Assembly: GCA_020633415.1 (NCBI GenBank)
Contig: JACKDQ010000009.1
Span: forward strand, 124,001 to 188,000
Length of the DNA stretch: 64,000 nucleotides
DNA from: Deltaproteobacteria bacterium
Lineage (GTDB): Bacteria; Myxococcota_A; Polyangia; GCA-2747355
Direction of reading: 5' to 3'
The notes under the pieces are model-generated. The model had not been told where the DNA came from and did not search any database. It saw only the letters and a list, made by a program, of their open reading frames with translations. Within the stretch, counting starts at the first letter, position 1, and each line of letters begins with the position of its first letter. The position numbers and the translations under genes were made by a program. Below are positions 17,397 to 26,304 of the stretch, piece by piece.

Positions 17397-19262
17397 ATGG
17401 CGCTTACAAGCTCAGCAGATTTGTCTAGCGGCACGGTGATTGGCAACCGCTTCGAGATCGTCGACGAACTCGGCGGTAGTAGCGCGCTTGGCCCACTCTA
17501 TCGCTGCCGCGATCAGCAAAGCGGCGACGACGTCTCGCTCCGCCTGCTGGCGCCTCGGCTCTGTCGCAGCGAGGTCGTCGTCGAAAAGTTACGCAGCGAA
17601 ACACGCACGGCCAGCGAGCTCTCTCACAAGAATCTCGTACGCGCGCTGGGGATGGGGCGTGCGGGCACCCACCGTTTTGTCGCTGCGGAGTGGATTGAAG
17701 GCAATAGCTTGCGCCAGCTCCTCGAGCGCAAGCGGCGAGCCGGGCGCATGTTCAGCTACAAGAGCGTCTACAACATCCTGGCGCACGTCTGCAACGCGCT
17801 GCGCCACCTCCACCAGAAGATGCCCCACACGCTACCTGGGCCTGGAGCGATCTTCGTCAGCGATATCGGTCGCGTAAAACTCGGGCGGATCGGCTTGCTC
17901 AATGCGCTGCCCACCGAGAGTTTGCTGCAGCTCAGCGACGCCTATGCGCTCGCCCCTGAACTGCGCCACACGCCGGCAGAACACTCCCCTGCAGCAGATA
18001 TTTACACGCTCGGCATACTGCTCGAGGAGATGCTTACCGGTCGCCGCCCCGACGAGCAAGCGGCCGAAGCTGTCGATGCCTTGCCCTCACCGCTGCGGGC
18101 AGTGATCAGTTGCTGCACCGACCGAGACCCGGGCTCGCGTTTCGCTGATCCTCAGCAACTCAAAGCCGCGTTTTACGCCGCGCTGCAACGACTCGACCAG
18201 ACGGGAGGCCCTCCGGCACCACCTCGCGAAGTTGATGATTTCGAACCGTCGACCGAGGTCTCTGATCGCGATGCGGCACCAGCGGCTAGCGCCCCGATCG
18301 TTCGGCAAGCTAGCCCCGCCCCTCGACAGCCGACTACCGGGCGTCCGGTCGAACCACCGCCGCGCCCCGTCACCGACCCCGCCGTGCCGAAGGGCGCGGA
18401 AAATGTGGAGGCACTCTTGGCGATCGCCGATGGAGACACAGACCAGCGATACCTCGTCCAAAAAAGCGGCGTGGATTTTGGCCCCTACACGATGGGGAAT
18501 CTCAAGCGGGCGTTACAGAAGGGAGACATCTCCGGCGACGACCTCTTGATCGACCAAGAAACCGGCCAACGCGTGATCCTGCGGCACTACCCCGTGCTGA
18601 CCGAATTCATCCGACACGCAGAGCACCAATTGGCCGCCCAAAAGCAGCAAGCTCTGGCGTTTGAATCCAAGGCCCGCGACCGACGCCGCCGAACCGTGCT
18701 GATGACGGTCCTAACAGTTGCCGTACTACTGCTCGCCGGCGGCGGCGTGATCCTCGCCCTGCACTTGACCAAAAAGCCATCGGTCAAGGAACGTATCGTC
18801 TACCGCGACCGACAGGCGTTGCCCACGCTGAAGGGCATCGATGTGCAGTGGCGTGCCGAGCCTGCGGACCAGGCCAAACATCGTCGGCTACTAACGAAGC
18901 GGCGCCGCAAGCGCGGCGGATCGGCGAGCGACCCAAGCGAACATGTGACGCGACTGGGCGATGCTACGAAAGCTGGCGGCGACGAATTGCTTTCGCAGAG
19001 CGCCGTCGAGAAAGTCATGCAATCGAATTTTTCGAAGCTCACAGGTTGCGTGCAAAGCGAGTGGCGCCGCAACCGAGCATTGGACACCGTCGAAATCGTC
19101 TTCGGCATCGCCGGAACGGGGAACGTCAAATCGGTCAAGGTTAACGACAAGAACAGTGGCCCTTTTCATGGTTGCATCGCGAAGCGCATGGCGACGATCG
19201 GCTTCCCGAAGTTTGATGGGACGCTGACCTGGGCACGGTTTTCGATGCGACTTAAGCGTTAG
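17397..19262 (+). CDS. Pseudokinase-GYF-TM-AgmX-like signalling protein
   Basis: 621-residue protein in four parts. Residues 15-262 have a kinase fold, yet every catalytic position is changed: the beta-3 Lys is Arg49, the HRDLKPxN loop reads HTLPGPGA (144-151) and DFG is RIG (165-167). Residues about 351-404 match a GYF_2-type domain (FGPYTMGNLKRALQKGDIS). A TM helix spans about 433-457. The periplasmic end (about 530-621) is an AgmX/TonB-C-like domain with two Cys (GCVQSEW and HGCIAKRM). GltJ/AgmX of the Myxococcus gliding machine combines GYF, TM and TonB-C domains, so this resembles a GltJ variant with a pseudokinase head. The next gene, a PgpH-like phosphodiesterase, starts 10 bases after the stop, implying one transcript. 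Confidence 0.82.
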   Translation: MALTSSADLSSGTVIGNRFEIVDELGGSSALGPLYRCRDQQSGDDVSLRLLAPRLCRSEVVVEKLRSETRTASELSHKNLVRALGMGRAGTHRFVAAEWIEGNSLRQLLERKRRAGRMFSYKSVYNILAHVCNALRHLHQKMPHTLPGPGAIFVSDIGRVKLGRIGLLNALPTESLLQLSDAYALAPELRHTPAEHSPAADIYTLGILLEEMLTGRRPDEQAAEAVDALPSPLRAVISCCTDRDPGSRFADPQQLKAAFYAALQRLDQTGGPPAPPREVDDFEPSTEVSDRDAAPAASAPIVRQASPAPRQPTTGRPVEPPPRPVTDPAVPKGAENVEALLAIADGDTDQRYLVQKSGVDFGPYTMGNLKRALQKGDISGDDLLIDQETGQRVILRHYPVLTEFIRHAEHQLAAQKQQALAFESKARDRRRRTVLMTVLTVAVLLLAGGGVILALHLTKKPSVKERIVYRDRQALPTLKGIDVQWRAEPADQAKHRRLLTKRRRKRGGSASDPSEHVTRLGDATKAGGDELLSQSAVEKVMQSNFSKLTGCVQSEWRRNRALDTVEIVFGIAGTGNVKSVKVNDKNSGPFHGCIAKRMATIGFPKFDGTLTWARFSMRLKR

Positions 19263-19272
19263 CCTCGCCAAC

Positions 19273-20970
19273 ATGTTTCGTTCGCGACATCCGGTGTCTG
19301 CTGTTAGCACGCTTTGGCTTAGCGTTCTGTTTTCGTCCGCCTTTGCGTTAGTCGCGACCGCCGATCTGTTGTTCTTTCCCGAGTCAGCGCCTGGGTCAGC
19401 TCTGCCCACGGCGATTCGCGTGCCAACGACGGTGTTTGATGGCGAACACGCCCACAACGGCATCCGCATCGCGCCCGGACAGCGGATCCCGCCCCAACTC
19501 GCCGCCAAGGTCGCGGTGTTTTACCAGGGACGCCGTCCGCCAAGCCCGGTGTTCTTCGCCGGCCTGATCGTTGCGTTTGCCCTGCTGCTGCTGCTCTACG
19601 GCCGCTACCTGGTGATGCTCGGCGGCGAAGCCAGCCTGCGTCGGGCGCAAATGGCGCTGCTCTCGGCGCTACTGCTCACCGCGCTGGTCGGCAAGGCGCT
19701 GCTCACTTTTAGCACGCTCAGCCCATTCTGGATTCCAGCGTGCGCGCTCGTCGTTCCCTTGACAACGATCCTTGACCGCCGCGCGGCTGCCGCGACCGGG
19801 ATGACGCTCGCCTTGATCATCGCGCTGCTGGTGCCGATCGATTTTCTCGCCTTCTTCGTGCTCTTTGCCCAAACGCTGGCTGCAGCCGCAGCGGGCGGAC
19901 GACGGTCCTCACTGATTGGCTATTTCACCGCCAGTCTGGTCAGCGGCGTATGTTTTGTCGTCGCAGCGCTGATGCTGGAAGGGCCGGCGTTTATCGAAGG
20001 ACTGCTCAATGCGGGTCTGACGCAACTGCTCGCCTCCGACCTGGCCGCGGCTACCTTGTCGCCACTGGCCTCAGCGCCGATCGGGTTGCTGGTAGCACCG
20101 TTACTAAGGGCGGCCACGGGGCATCTGTCGCGGCGACGGCTCACCCGCCTCGCGGATTTTGATCAACCGCTGCTGCGCAAGATCGCCTCCTCGGCACCGG
20201 GCACCTGGGCCCATAGTTTGAACATGGCCAACATGGGCGAGATGGCGGCCAATGCGATCGGGGCAGACGGTCTGTTGGTTCGTGTCGGTGCCTACTACCA
20301 CGATCTCGGCAAAGCCCTTGAGCCGGAGTACTTCGTCGAAAACCAGCGAGGGAACAACCCGCACGACGAGCTGGCCCCCGAAGTCTCCGCCGATGCGATC
20401 TTCGCTCACGTCAGCGAGGGCGTTAAGATCGCGCGTCGCGCCGGTCTTCCCGAACAGATCACCGAATTCATCTACACCCACCACGGCAAGACGACGCTGG
20501 AGTACTTCTGGCATAAGGTCCAGCAAAGCGGCAATCCTGCAGGGTTGTCGCAACGCGACTTCCGCTATCCCGGGGTCGCTCCGCAAACCCGTGAAACGGG
20601 CATCATGTCGCTGTGCGATGCGGCGGAAGCCGCTTCCAAGAGCCTTTCCGCCGCCGACGAGGAGAGCATCCGCGAAGTAGTTCGCCGCATCGTCTTTACA
20701 AAGATAGAGCAAGGCATGCTCGATAACAGCGGACTATCGCTGCACGACTTGCGCCGAATCAGCGAGTCGATGGTCGAAACCCTGCGGGCTTCGCTTCACA
20801 CGCGCGTCAAATACCCCTGGCAAGAGCGGCAGCAAGCCCAGGGAGCACCGAATCATACGACGCCGAACGGCGAGGCCCAGGCCGCCGCGCGCCCGCGCCG
20901 CGCAGGATCGGTTGTTACCGTGCTCGAAGAGTCTGACCCCGCTTGGGCCCACGACAAAAAGCAGGTCTAA
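19273..20970 (+). CDS. 7TM-HD (PgpH-like) cyclic-di-AMP phosphodiesterase
   Basis: 565-residue membrane phosphodiesterase. An N-terminal TM (about 13-36) is followed by a very short extracytoplasmic segment (about 37-93) instead of the large 7TMR-HDED domain, then TM helices to about 285, then a well conserved HD domain: HSLNMAN (from 314), YYHDLGK, NPHDELAPEVSAD, FAHVSEG, THHGKTT and LCDAAEA give the His/Asp ligand set of PgpH. The expected reaction is c-di-AMP to pApA on the cytoplasmic face. It is almost certainly co-transcribed with the pseudokinase-GYF gene (10-base gap). The C-terminal 60 residues are Gln/Pro/Ala-rich. It is the more canonical of two copies in the window. Confidence 0.92.
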   Translation: MFRSRHPVSAVSTLWLSVLFSSAFALVATADLLFFPESAPGSALPTAIRVPTTVFDGEHAHNGIRIAPGQRIPPQLAAKVAVFYQGRRPPSPVFFAGLIVAFALLLLLYGRYLVMLGGEASLRRAQMALLSALLLTALVGKALLTFSTLSPFWIPACALVVPLTTILDRRAAAATGMTLALIIALLVPIDFLAFFVLFAQTLAAAAAGGRRSSLIGYFTASLVSGVCFVVAALMLEGPAFIEGLLNAGLTQLLASDLAAATLSPLASAPIGLLVAPLLRAATGHLSRRRLTRLADFDQPLLRKIASSAPGTWAHSLNMANMGEMAANAIGADGLLVRVGAYYHDLGKALEPEYFVENQRGNNPHDELAPEVSADAIFAHVSEGVKIARRAGLPEQITEFIYTHHGKTTLEYFWHKVQQSGNPAGLSQRDFRYPGVAPQTRETGIMSLCDAAEAASKSLSAADEESIREVVRRIVFTKIEQGMLDNSGLSLHDLRRISESMVETLRASLHTRVKYPWQERQQAQGAPNHTTPNGEAQAAARPRRAGSVVTVLEESDPAWAHDKKQV

Positions 20971-20997
20971 GATCCAGCACTCTGGCGTTGCCGCGGG

Positions 20998-21261
20998 CTA
21001 GAGGAACCCGCTACCGCCGCTACGCCGTCCCAGTTGAAACGCCATGACGATCTCATAGGCGAGATAAGTCCGCGTCTTCGCACCCTCACAGATCAGCACA
21101 TCTGGGCGCAGGGTAATCCGCGACACATCGGACAGCGGATAGATACTTCCAGCGTCGGCGAGCACCAAGGTCGCTGGATTATCTTCGAAGTTGTAGCAAC
21201 CGTCGTCGCCAGGCTGCTTTGCTTCTCGTTCGACGATCATTCTTAGCGTCTCGTGCTTCAT
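20998..21261 (-). CDS. Small hypothetical protein
   Basis: 87-residue protein from the ATG at 21261; an in-frame ATG at 21294 would add 11 residues. The sequence begins MKHETLRMIVEREAK and contains alternating hydrophobic stretches (NPATLVLADAG, RPDVLICEGAK, AYEIVMAFQLG) consistent with a small alpha/beta domain. It ends in a Gly/Ser/Arg tail. No family is recognised. It is convergent with the PgpH gene (27 bases between stops) and divergent from the exported HEAT protein. Confidence 0.5.
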   Translation of the reverse strand: MKHETLRMIVEREAKQPGDDGCYNFEDNPATLVLADAGSIYPLSDVSRITLRPDVLICEGAKTRTYLAYEIVMAFQLGRRSGGSGFL

Positions 21262-21373
21262 CTCACTCGTCCGCAGGCGAAAAAAGAGACCCATCGTACC
21301 GCCCCGTTAGAAGCGAATCAATCTCGCTGGAGTCATTCGCCGTTCTTCGCGCCGTGTGCTACATTTTTTTCGC

Positions 21374-23896
21374 ATGCGCTACAATGCTTTGCCTCGACCA
21401 CGCCGCCTGATCGGCATAGGCCTGGCGCTGATTTTCGCCTCGCTTGGAACGCTGGCCCACGGGTTCGATTGGTCCGGGCGTATCGCCAGCGATCTGCGCG
21501 ACTTGCGCAGCCCAAGCGCACGCGTAAGACGTACCGCAGTCGAACGCATCGCCGGCTACTCCCGGCAGGCCGCCGAGCAACCGATCTTGAATGCCCTGGC
21601 CGACGTCGATACGACGGTACGCCTCGCCGCGGCCAAGGCCGCCGCACGCCACCGGCTGGTGCGAGCTGTACCAAGCTTGATCCGCTGGCTAACAAGCGCC
21701 GACGAGGCGTTGCGCCAGGAAGGCGCGCGCGTCTTGGGGCAACTCAAAGCCAAGTCAGCCGTACAGGCATTGATTCGCTCACTCGAAGACCCGGAGTCCA
21801 AAACCCGCCTAAGGGTGATTCGCGCCTTGGCCGAAATCGCCGACGCTCGCGCGGTGATCCCGTTGTTGGGCTGTTTGCAGGATCCCAATGCTACCGTGCG
21901 ACAAGCGGCCGTCGAAGTGCTGACCGTGTTCGGGGACCGCCGCGCCATTCCTTCGCTGATGGCAAGCCTTGGCGATCCAGCGCGCACGGTCCGTCTGGCA
22001 GCGATCAAAGCATTGGGGCGACTAAGGGATCCGAAGACCGCCTACGCGCTAACCCGCCTGCTCCGTCAGGCTGATCGGGATATCGTCCTCGGGGCGATCG
22101 ATGCCCTCGGTGACCTAAAGAGTGCATACGCAGTTCCGGAACTGGCGAAGCTGATCAACGTCGGCAGCACGACTCAGCGACGCCATGCGATTGCCGCGCT
22201 AGCGCGCATCGCTACCGTCGAGGCCGTCGACCACCTGTTCGCGGCGCTTGAGACCAGCAGCGTCCGCCAAGCAGCGCAGCAGTCGCTCGGTCCCGTGCTG
22301 AAGACAAATCGCTATGCCCAAGCGCGGCTCTTGCGCCTGCTGCGTCGCTCGCCCTCTAATCAGAGTCAGACGCTCGTCGCGGTTGCGCTCGCCGCAGAAG
22401 CACAGCTCGGCACGGCGGTGCCAGCGATCGGCCGACTGCTGATGCACGCCCCCCTTCCGCGCGAAGAACTGATCACCGCATTGCAGAGCATCGGCGACTC
22501 CCGTGCGCAAAGGCCGTTGCTGACGTTGATCGCCAGCGACGCGGCGGCGGACCTGCGCTACGCCGCGATTCGCGCATTGGGCGGTTTGGTTGACGCTCGA
22601 GCCGATCAGTCGCTAATCGCTACACTCGACGATCCCGACCTGCGGATCCGACGTCTGGCGATCTCTTATCTAGGACGTCTGCGAATTCGTCGCGCAGCAA
22701 GTGCGCTGAGACCCTCAGTGACCGATGCCAACGATATCGTCACCCGGCGGTTGGCGGCGCGCGCCCTCGCTGAAATCGCGGCGACCGATAGCGCAGCAAT
22801 TTTTGTCGAGCTACTTAGCCACCAAGACGCGGCCTTGCGCCGTTCTGCGGTGCTCGGCCTTGGCCGAATCCACGACCCTCGAACGCTCGCGCCAATCCTG
22901 CGGCGCTGCCGAACGCTTGCCGGTGCAAATCACCTTTCCTGCCTTCAGGCCCTCGGCGCTGCATCACGTGGACGCAGCAGCGATCTGGCCTTCGACTACT
23001 TGCGAGAGCGATTGAGACAGCCCAGTAGCGCAATTCAAAGCGCGACCCTCGACGGCTTGGCGGCGCTAAAAGATCCGCGCATTCCCACGTTGCTGGTCGA
23101 TCGGTTTGCTTCGATCGCAGCGCCGATCCGCTACCGGGTCGCACAGATCGTTGCCCACTATCCATCGCTCAGAGCGCGCCACATCCGGCGGCTCACCGAG
23201 TGGTTGGAGGGCGGCGACCAAAAGCTGCGCAGCGCCGCAGCGTGGGCGCTGCTCGAGAGCGGTGCGCGCGCGAGCCTTAAGGCGCTTCGGCGCGCCGCCG
23301 CCTCGCGAGACTGGGCGGTTCGCATCAACGCGACCGCCGCGCTCGCAAAAATCGGCGCCGACGATGATCAGAGTCGACTTGAAGTGCTCGCCAGCGATGT
23401 CGATCCTTACGTGAGGGCCAATGCCCTATTGGGCCTGCGAAGCGCCCACCGCAGTCTGCTCTTGAATAGGCTCTCGAGTGACCAAAATCCATGGGTGCGC
23501 CTGAGTGCTTTGTATGCGCTGCAGCGCCTGCCGGACAGCCCGTTCAAGCTCGACAACGGCCGCCAGTTCGCGAACGTCGCGGCACTGCGCGACTGGGTGG
23601 CCGAGCACGATTCCGACCGCCGCATTCGCCTGACCGCCGCGACGCTTGGTCAATTCGATCGCCAAGAAACCGCCAACCCCTGGGAACGCTGGCTGGGGCT
23701 CTACCTACTCAACCGCCAGGGCATCCCATTGCGCAGCCAGCGTCTGATCCTGATCCTGCCCAACGGACTGATCAAAGCGACCTATAGCGACGAGCGCGCA
23801 CAGCTCTGGGAAGAAAACCTTCCCGCCGGTCGTTGTTTCATCGACGTTCCAGCGCAGTCGGTGACCGACGCTCCGGTGACCGACGCTCCGCAGTGA
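21374..23896 (+). CDS. Exported HEAT-repeat protein
   Basis: 840-residue protein built almost entirely of HEAT/PBS-lyase-type repeats of about 31 residues (AVQALIRSLEDP, AVIPLLGCLQDP, AIPSLMASLGDP and so on). I prefer the ATG at 21374 over an upstream in-frame GTG (21356) because it places a clean signal sequence at the N-terminus (basic MRYNALPRPRR, then hydrophobic LIGIGLALIFASLGTLAHG). The final 110 residues are not repeats and may form a separate domain. Such arrays bind proteins; no enzyme motif is present. The coding end runs into a 15-17 bp tandem repeat that encodes VTDAP twice and contains the stop codon. Confidence 0.82.
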   Translation: MRYNALPRPRRLIGIGLALIFASLGTLAHGFDWSGRIASDLRDLRSPSARVRRTAVERIAGYSRQAAEQPILNALADVDTTVRLAAAKAAARHRLVRAVPSLIRWLTSADEALRQEGARVLGQLKAKSAVQALIRSLEDPESKTRLRVIRALAEIADARAVIPLLGCLQDPNATVRQAAVEVLTVFGDRRAIPSLMASLGDPARTVRLAAIKALGRLRDPKTAYALTRLLRQADRDIVLGAIDALGDLKSAYAVPELAKLINVGSTTQRRHAIAALARIATVEAVDHLFAALETSSVRQAAQQSLGPVLKTNRYAQARLLRLLRRSPSNQSQTLVAVALAAEAQLGTAVPAIGRLLMHAPLPREELITALQSIGDSRAQRPLLTLIASDAAADLRYAAIRALGGLVDARADQSLIATLDDPDLRIRRLAISYLGRLRIRRAASALRPSVTDANDIVTRRLAARALAEIAATDSAAIFVELLSHQDAALRRSAVLGLGRIHDPRTLAPILRRCRTLAGANHLSCLQALGAASRGRSSDLAFDYLRERLRQPSSAIQSATLDGLAALKDPRIPTLLVDRFASIAAPIRYRVAQIVAHYPSLRARHIRRLTEWLEGGDQKLRSAAAWALLESGARASLKALRRAAASRDWAVRINATAALAKIGADDDQSRLEVLASDVDPYVRANALLGLRSAHRSLLLNRLSSDQNPWVRLSALYALQRLPDSPFKLDNGRQFANVAALRDWVAEHDSDRRIRLTAATLGQFDRQETANPWERWLGLYLLNRQGIPLRSQRLILILPNGLIKATYSDERAQLWEENLPAGRCFIDVPAQSVTDAPVTDAPQ

Positions 23897-23932
23897 CCGA
23901 CGCTCCGCAGTGACCGACGTTCCGCGGTGACC
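23861..23932 (+). repeat. 15-17 bp tandem repeat across a stop codon
   Basis: Four near-identical copies of gtgaccgacgctccg at 23861-23875, 23876-23890, 23893-23907 and 23910-23924 (one C to T change in the last), separated by 0 or 2 bases, followed by a partial unit at 23927. The first two copies encode VTDAP in the HEAT gene. The 2-base spacer shifts frame so the third copy supplies the TGA stop at 23894-23896. Confidence 0.9.
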
Positions 23933-24217
23933 AAACACGTCGCGAGCTGACCAAACGCGCCAGCGGCGCAGCACCGACGCGTGGCGCCCTTCGGTCAGGT
24001 TGGGCACAGATCGGGCGCGCCGCGCCGCAGTTTCCTGAAACGACCGTTTTTTACTCAGAATCGGCTACTTACACAGGCACATGGCGCGCGTCACTGTATC
24101 CCCATGACGGCAGTGTCGCAGTCACGCCCCTGCCGTGGACCGACACCTGTCCACTATTTCCAGCTAGTTAGCGCAAGTATGCCATCTGGCACGTTCGCTG
24201 CACATCGAGCTGCCAAC

Positions 24218-24778
24218 ATGTCGACGACTCACGCGGCCTTCGAGCAACAAGCACTTATTCATCGTAAAGATCTGTACGCCGTCGCCCTTCGTTATGCGCG
24301 CAACCACGGTGATGCTGAGGACCTGGTCCAAGAGACGATGATGCGCGCACTGTCTGCCTGGGACAGATTCAAACCAGGAACAAACTGCCGCGCCTGGTTA
24401 TTCCGGATATTGACCAATAGCTTCATCAACGAGTGTCGACGCCTGACCCGCGAGCGCCGCTGGGTCAACGCGGGTGACCCGGTGATCTCCCCGGTGCGTC
24501 GCCGCGCGGCAGCCGATCCAGAGAGCGTGTTCGTCGACGGCATGCTCGCCGATGAGGTCCATCACGCCTTAGCAGCGCTCGCCCCGGAGTTTCGCCAGGT
24601 CGTCACGCTGGCCGACCTACGCGGTCTGAGCTACCGCCAAATCGCCAAACAGCTGGATTGTCCGTTGGGCACGGTAATGTCGCGACTCTATCGCGCCCGG
24701 CGCCAACTGGAGAGCCAACTCGGCGACTACGCCAAAGAAGCTGGCGTGGTCAGGGCAAAAGAGCTTCGGGCAGCCTGA
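24218..24778 (+). CDS. ECF RNA polymerase sigma factor
   Basis: 186-residue sigma-70 family factor from the ATG at 24218 (MSTTHAAFEQQALIH). ATG 24179 and more distant in-frame starts would add residues without family resemblance. Region 2 contains DLYAVALRYARNHGDAEDLVQ and the promoter-melting stretch GTNCRAWLFRILTNSFINE, a wording seen in SigR/SigH-like ECF factors; region 4 contains LSYRQIAKQLDCPLGTVMSR, the helix-turn-helix that reads the -35 element. No anti-sigma gene follows. Its 3' end overlaps the convergent nnr gene by 29 bases. The 321 bases upstream (23897-24217) hold the tail of the tandem repeat and otherwise nothing I can name. Confidence 0.92.
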   Translation: MSTTHAAFEQQALIHRKDLYAVALRYARNHGDAEDLVQETMMRALSAWDRFKPGTNCRAWLFRILTNSFINECRRLTRERRWVNAGDPVISPVRRRAAADPESVFVDGMLADEVHHALAALAPEFRQVVTLADLRGLSYRQIAKQLDCPLGTVMSRLYRARRQLESQLGDYAKEAGVVRAKELRAA

Positions 24779-26303
24779 GAAACGCTGCCCCCAAACGCTC
24801 GACGATATCGCCAGCGATCAGCGATCGTTCACCCAACTCGCGCGCCGCCAGATCACCCGCCGCGCCGTGCAGGTAGACCGCAGCGCAAGCGGCGAGCCAA
24901 ACAGGCATCCCCTGGGCGATCAGCGCGGCGATCAGACCGGTCAGCACGTCACCCGCGCCCGCAGTGGCCATTCCCGAATTGCCCGTCGGATTGATCGCCA
25001 GCTGCCCCGTCGGGCCGGCGATCACCGTCCGCCAGCCCTTGAGCACGACCACTACGCCGTGATCGGCGGCAAACTGCCGCGCCACCGTAATCCGGTCCGC
25101 TTGGACCTGCGAGGTCGCTATCCCCAGCAGGCGTGCCATCTCTTTCGGATGCGGCGTGAGCACCATTTCGCCGCCGGCGCGCTGAAACATCGCTTGCGGC
25201 CGGTCGATGCTATTGAGGCCGTCTGCGTCGATCACGAGCGGCACCGCGGCGGTTGCGATCAGCTCCTCGATGAACTGCTGATTGGCTGGGCCACCTGGTA
25301 TTCCGGGCCCTACGGCAACCACATCGGCACGCGCGATCAACGGCGCTAGCGCAGCCAGCGTCCGCTGATCATAGGCAGACGCTCCGTCATCGCCGAGCGC
25401 GGCGGTCATTAGCTCTGGGCAGCCAGCAACAACCGATGACATCGCCTGAGCCGGCATCGCGACCGTGCACAGACCTGCGCCACCGCGTAGGGCTGCCCGC
25501 CCGCATAGCTGAGCAGCACCGCTCTTGCCGATCGATCCGGCCACGGCCAGCACGTGCCCCACCGTTCCCTTGTGTGCAAAAGCGGTGCGACGGGGTAGCT
25601 CGTCGGCCACCCACTGAGCATCGAGTACACGTCCAGAAAAATCGGCTTCGCCAACGATGCTCTCGGGGATACCGATATCAACGACTTCAAGGTGTCCGAC
25701 GAAGCGAGCACCGGGGTCGCTAACCAACCCTAGCTTAGCGAAGGCAAAGCTCACCGTCAGATCAGCATCGATCGCAACGCCAAGCAATCGACCATTATCC
25801 GCGTCGATGCCCGAGGGAACATCTACGGCGATGCGCTTGCCGCGAGACTGGTTGGCAAACGCGATCGCAGTCGCGTAGTGACCGTCCACAGGCCTGGCCA
25901 ATCCCGTGCCGAACAGCGCGTCGACGACTACCGAGGCCGCGATAATCTTGTCCCGTTGGGCGAGAAGCGCGTGCTGGTCGGCGACGACGAGCGGTGCCGT
26001 CACTTCATTGCACAGACGCTGATAGCTGGTTAGGGCGTCGCCCCGCAAGCGCGCTGGATCGCCGAGCAGCAAGCAGTCGACTGACACACCACGCTCGGCG
26101 AGCAAACGCGCGATGACGAAACCATCGCCGCCGTTGTTTCCCAGCCCGCACAAGACCACGACCGCACCGTCGACGCCGAAAGCCAAACAACGTTGGTAGA
26201 CCGCATGCCCCGCGGCTTCCATCAGCTGGATACCGGGTATTCCCTCTTCCTCGATCGCCCGGCGATCGAGCTCGCGCATCTGCGCCGCAGAGCAAAGGCG
26301 CAA
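24750..26303 (-). CDS. nnr: Bifunctional NAD(P)H-hydrate epimerase/dehydratase
   Basis: Metabolite-repair enzyme that restores damaged NAD(P)HX: the N-terminal YjeF_N domain epimerises R- to S-NAD(P)HX and the C-terminal ribokinase-like domain dehydrates it using ADP. Visible are GNNGGDGFVIARLL in the epimerase half, and in the dehydratase half GTVGHVLAVAGSIGKSGAA, LTPHPKEMARLLG and AGAGDVLTGLIAAL. 517 residues is normal for the fusion. The TTG at 26303 lies one base after the pdxJ stop and gives the usual family N-terminus MRLCSAAQMRELDR; the ATG at 26279 is an alternative. It is the last gene of the folP-cdaA-cdaR-glmM-pdxJ-nnr run. Confidence 0.96.
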   Translation of the reverse strand: MRLCSAAQMRELDRRAIEEEGIPGIQLMEAAGHAVYQRCLAFGVDGAVVVLCGLGNNGGDGFVIARLLAERGVSVDCLLLGDPARLRGDALTSYQRLCNEVTAPLVVADQHALLAQRDKIIAASVVVDALFGTGLARPVDGHYATAIAFANQSRGKRIAVDVPSGIDADNGRLLGVAIDADLTVSFAFAKLGLVSDPGARFVGHLEVVDIGIPESIVGEADFSGRVLDAQWVADELPRRTAFAHKGTVGHVLAVAGSIGKSGAAQLCGRAALRGGAGLCTVAMPAQAMSSVVAGCPELMTAALGDDGASAYDQRTLAALAPLIARADVVAVGPGIPGGPANQQFIEELIATAAVPLVIDADGLNSIDRPQAMFQRAGGEMVLTPHPKEMARLLGIATSQVQADRITVARQFAADHGVVVVLKGWRTVIAGPTGQLAINPTGNSGMATAGAGDVLTGLIAALIAQGMPVWLAACAAVYLHGAAGDLAARELGERSLIAGDIVERLGAAFLRLPEALLP

Positions 26304-26304
26304 G

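Noticed and set aside
21253..22074. Open frame of 273 codons overlapping the start of the HEAT gene
   Set aside because: Arg/Pro-rich shadow in another frame; the HEAT frame has a signal peptide and repeats.
24029..24052. T-rich stretch before the ECF sigma gene as terminator of the HEAT gene
   Set aside because: The T run exists but the preceding stem is only 4-5 bp with a minimal loop.
23981..24217. Extended N-terminus for the ECF sigma factor
   Set aside because: The added 79 residues show no sigma region 1 features; homologous proteins start near the ATG at 24218.
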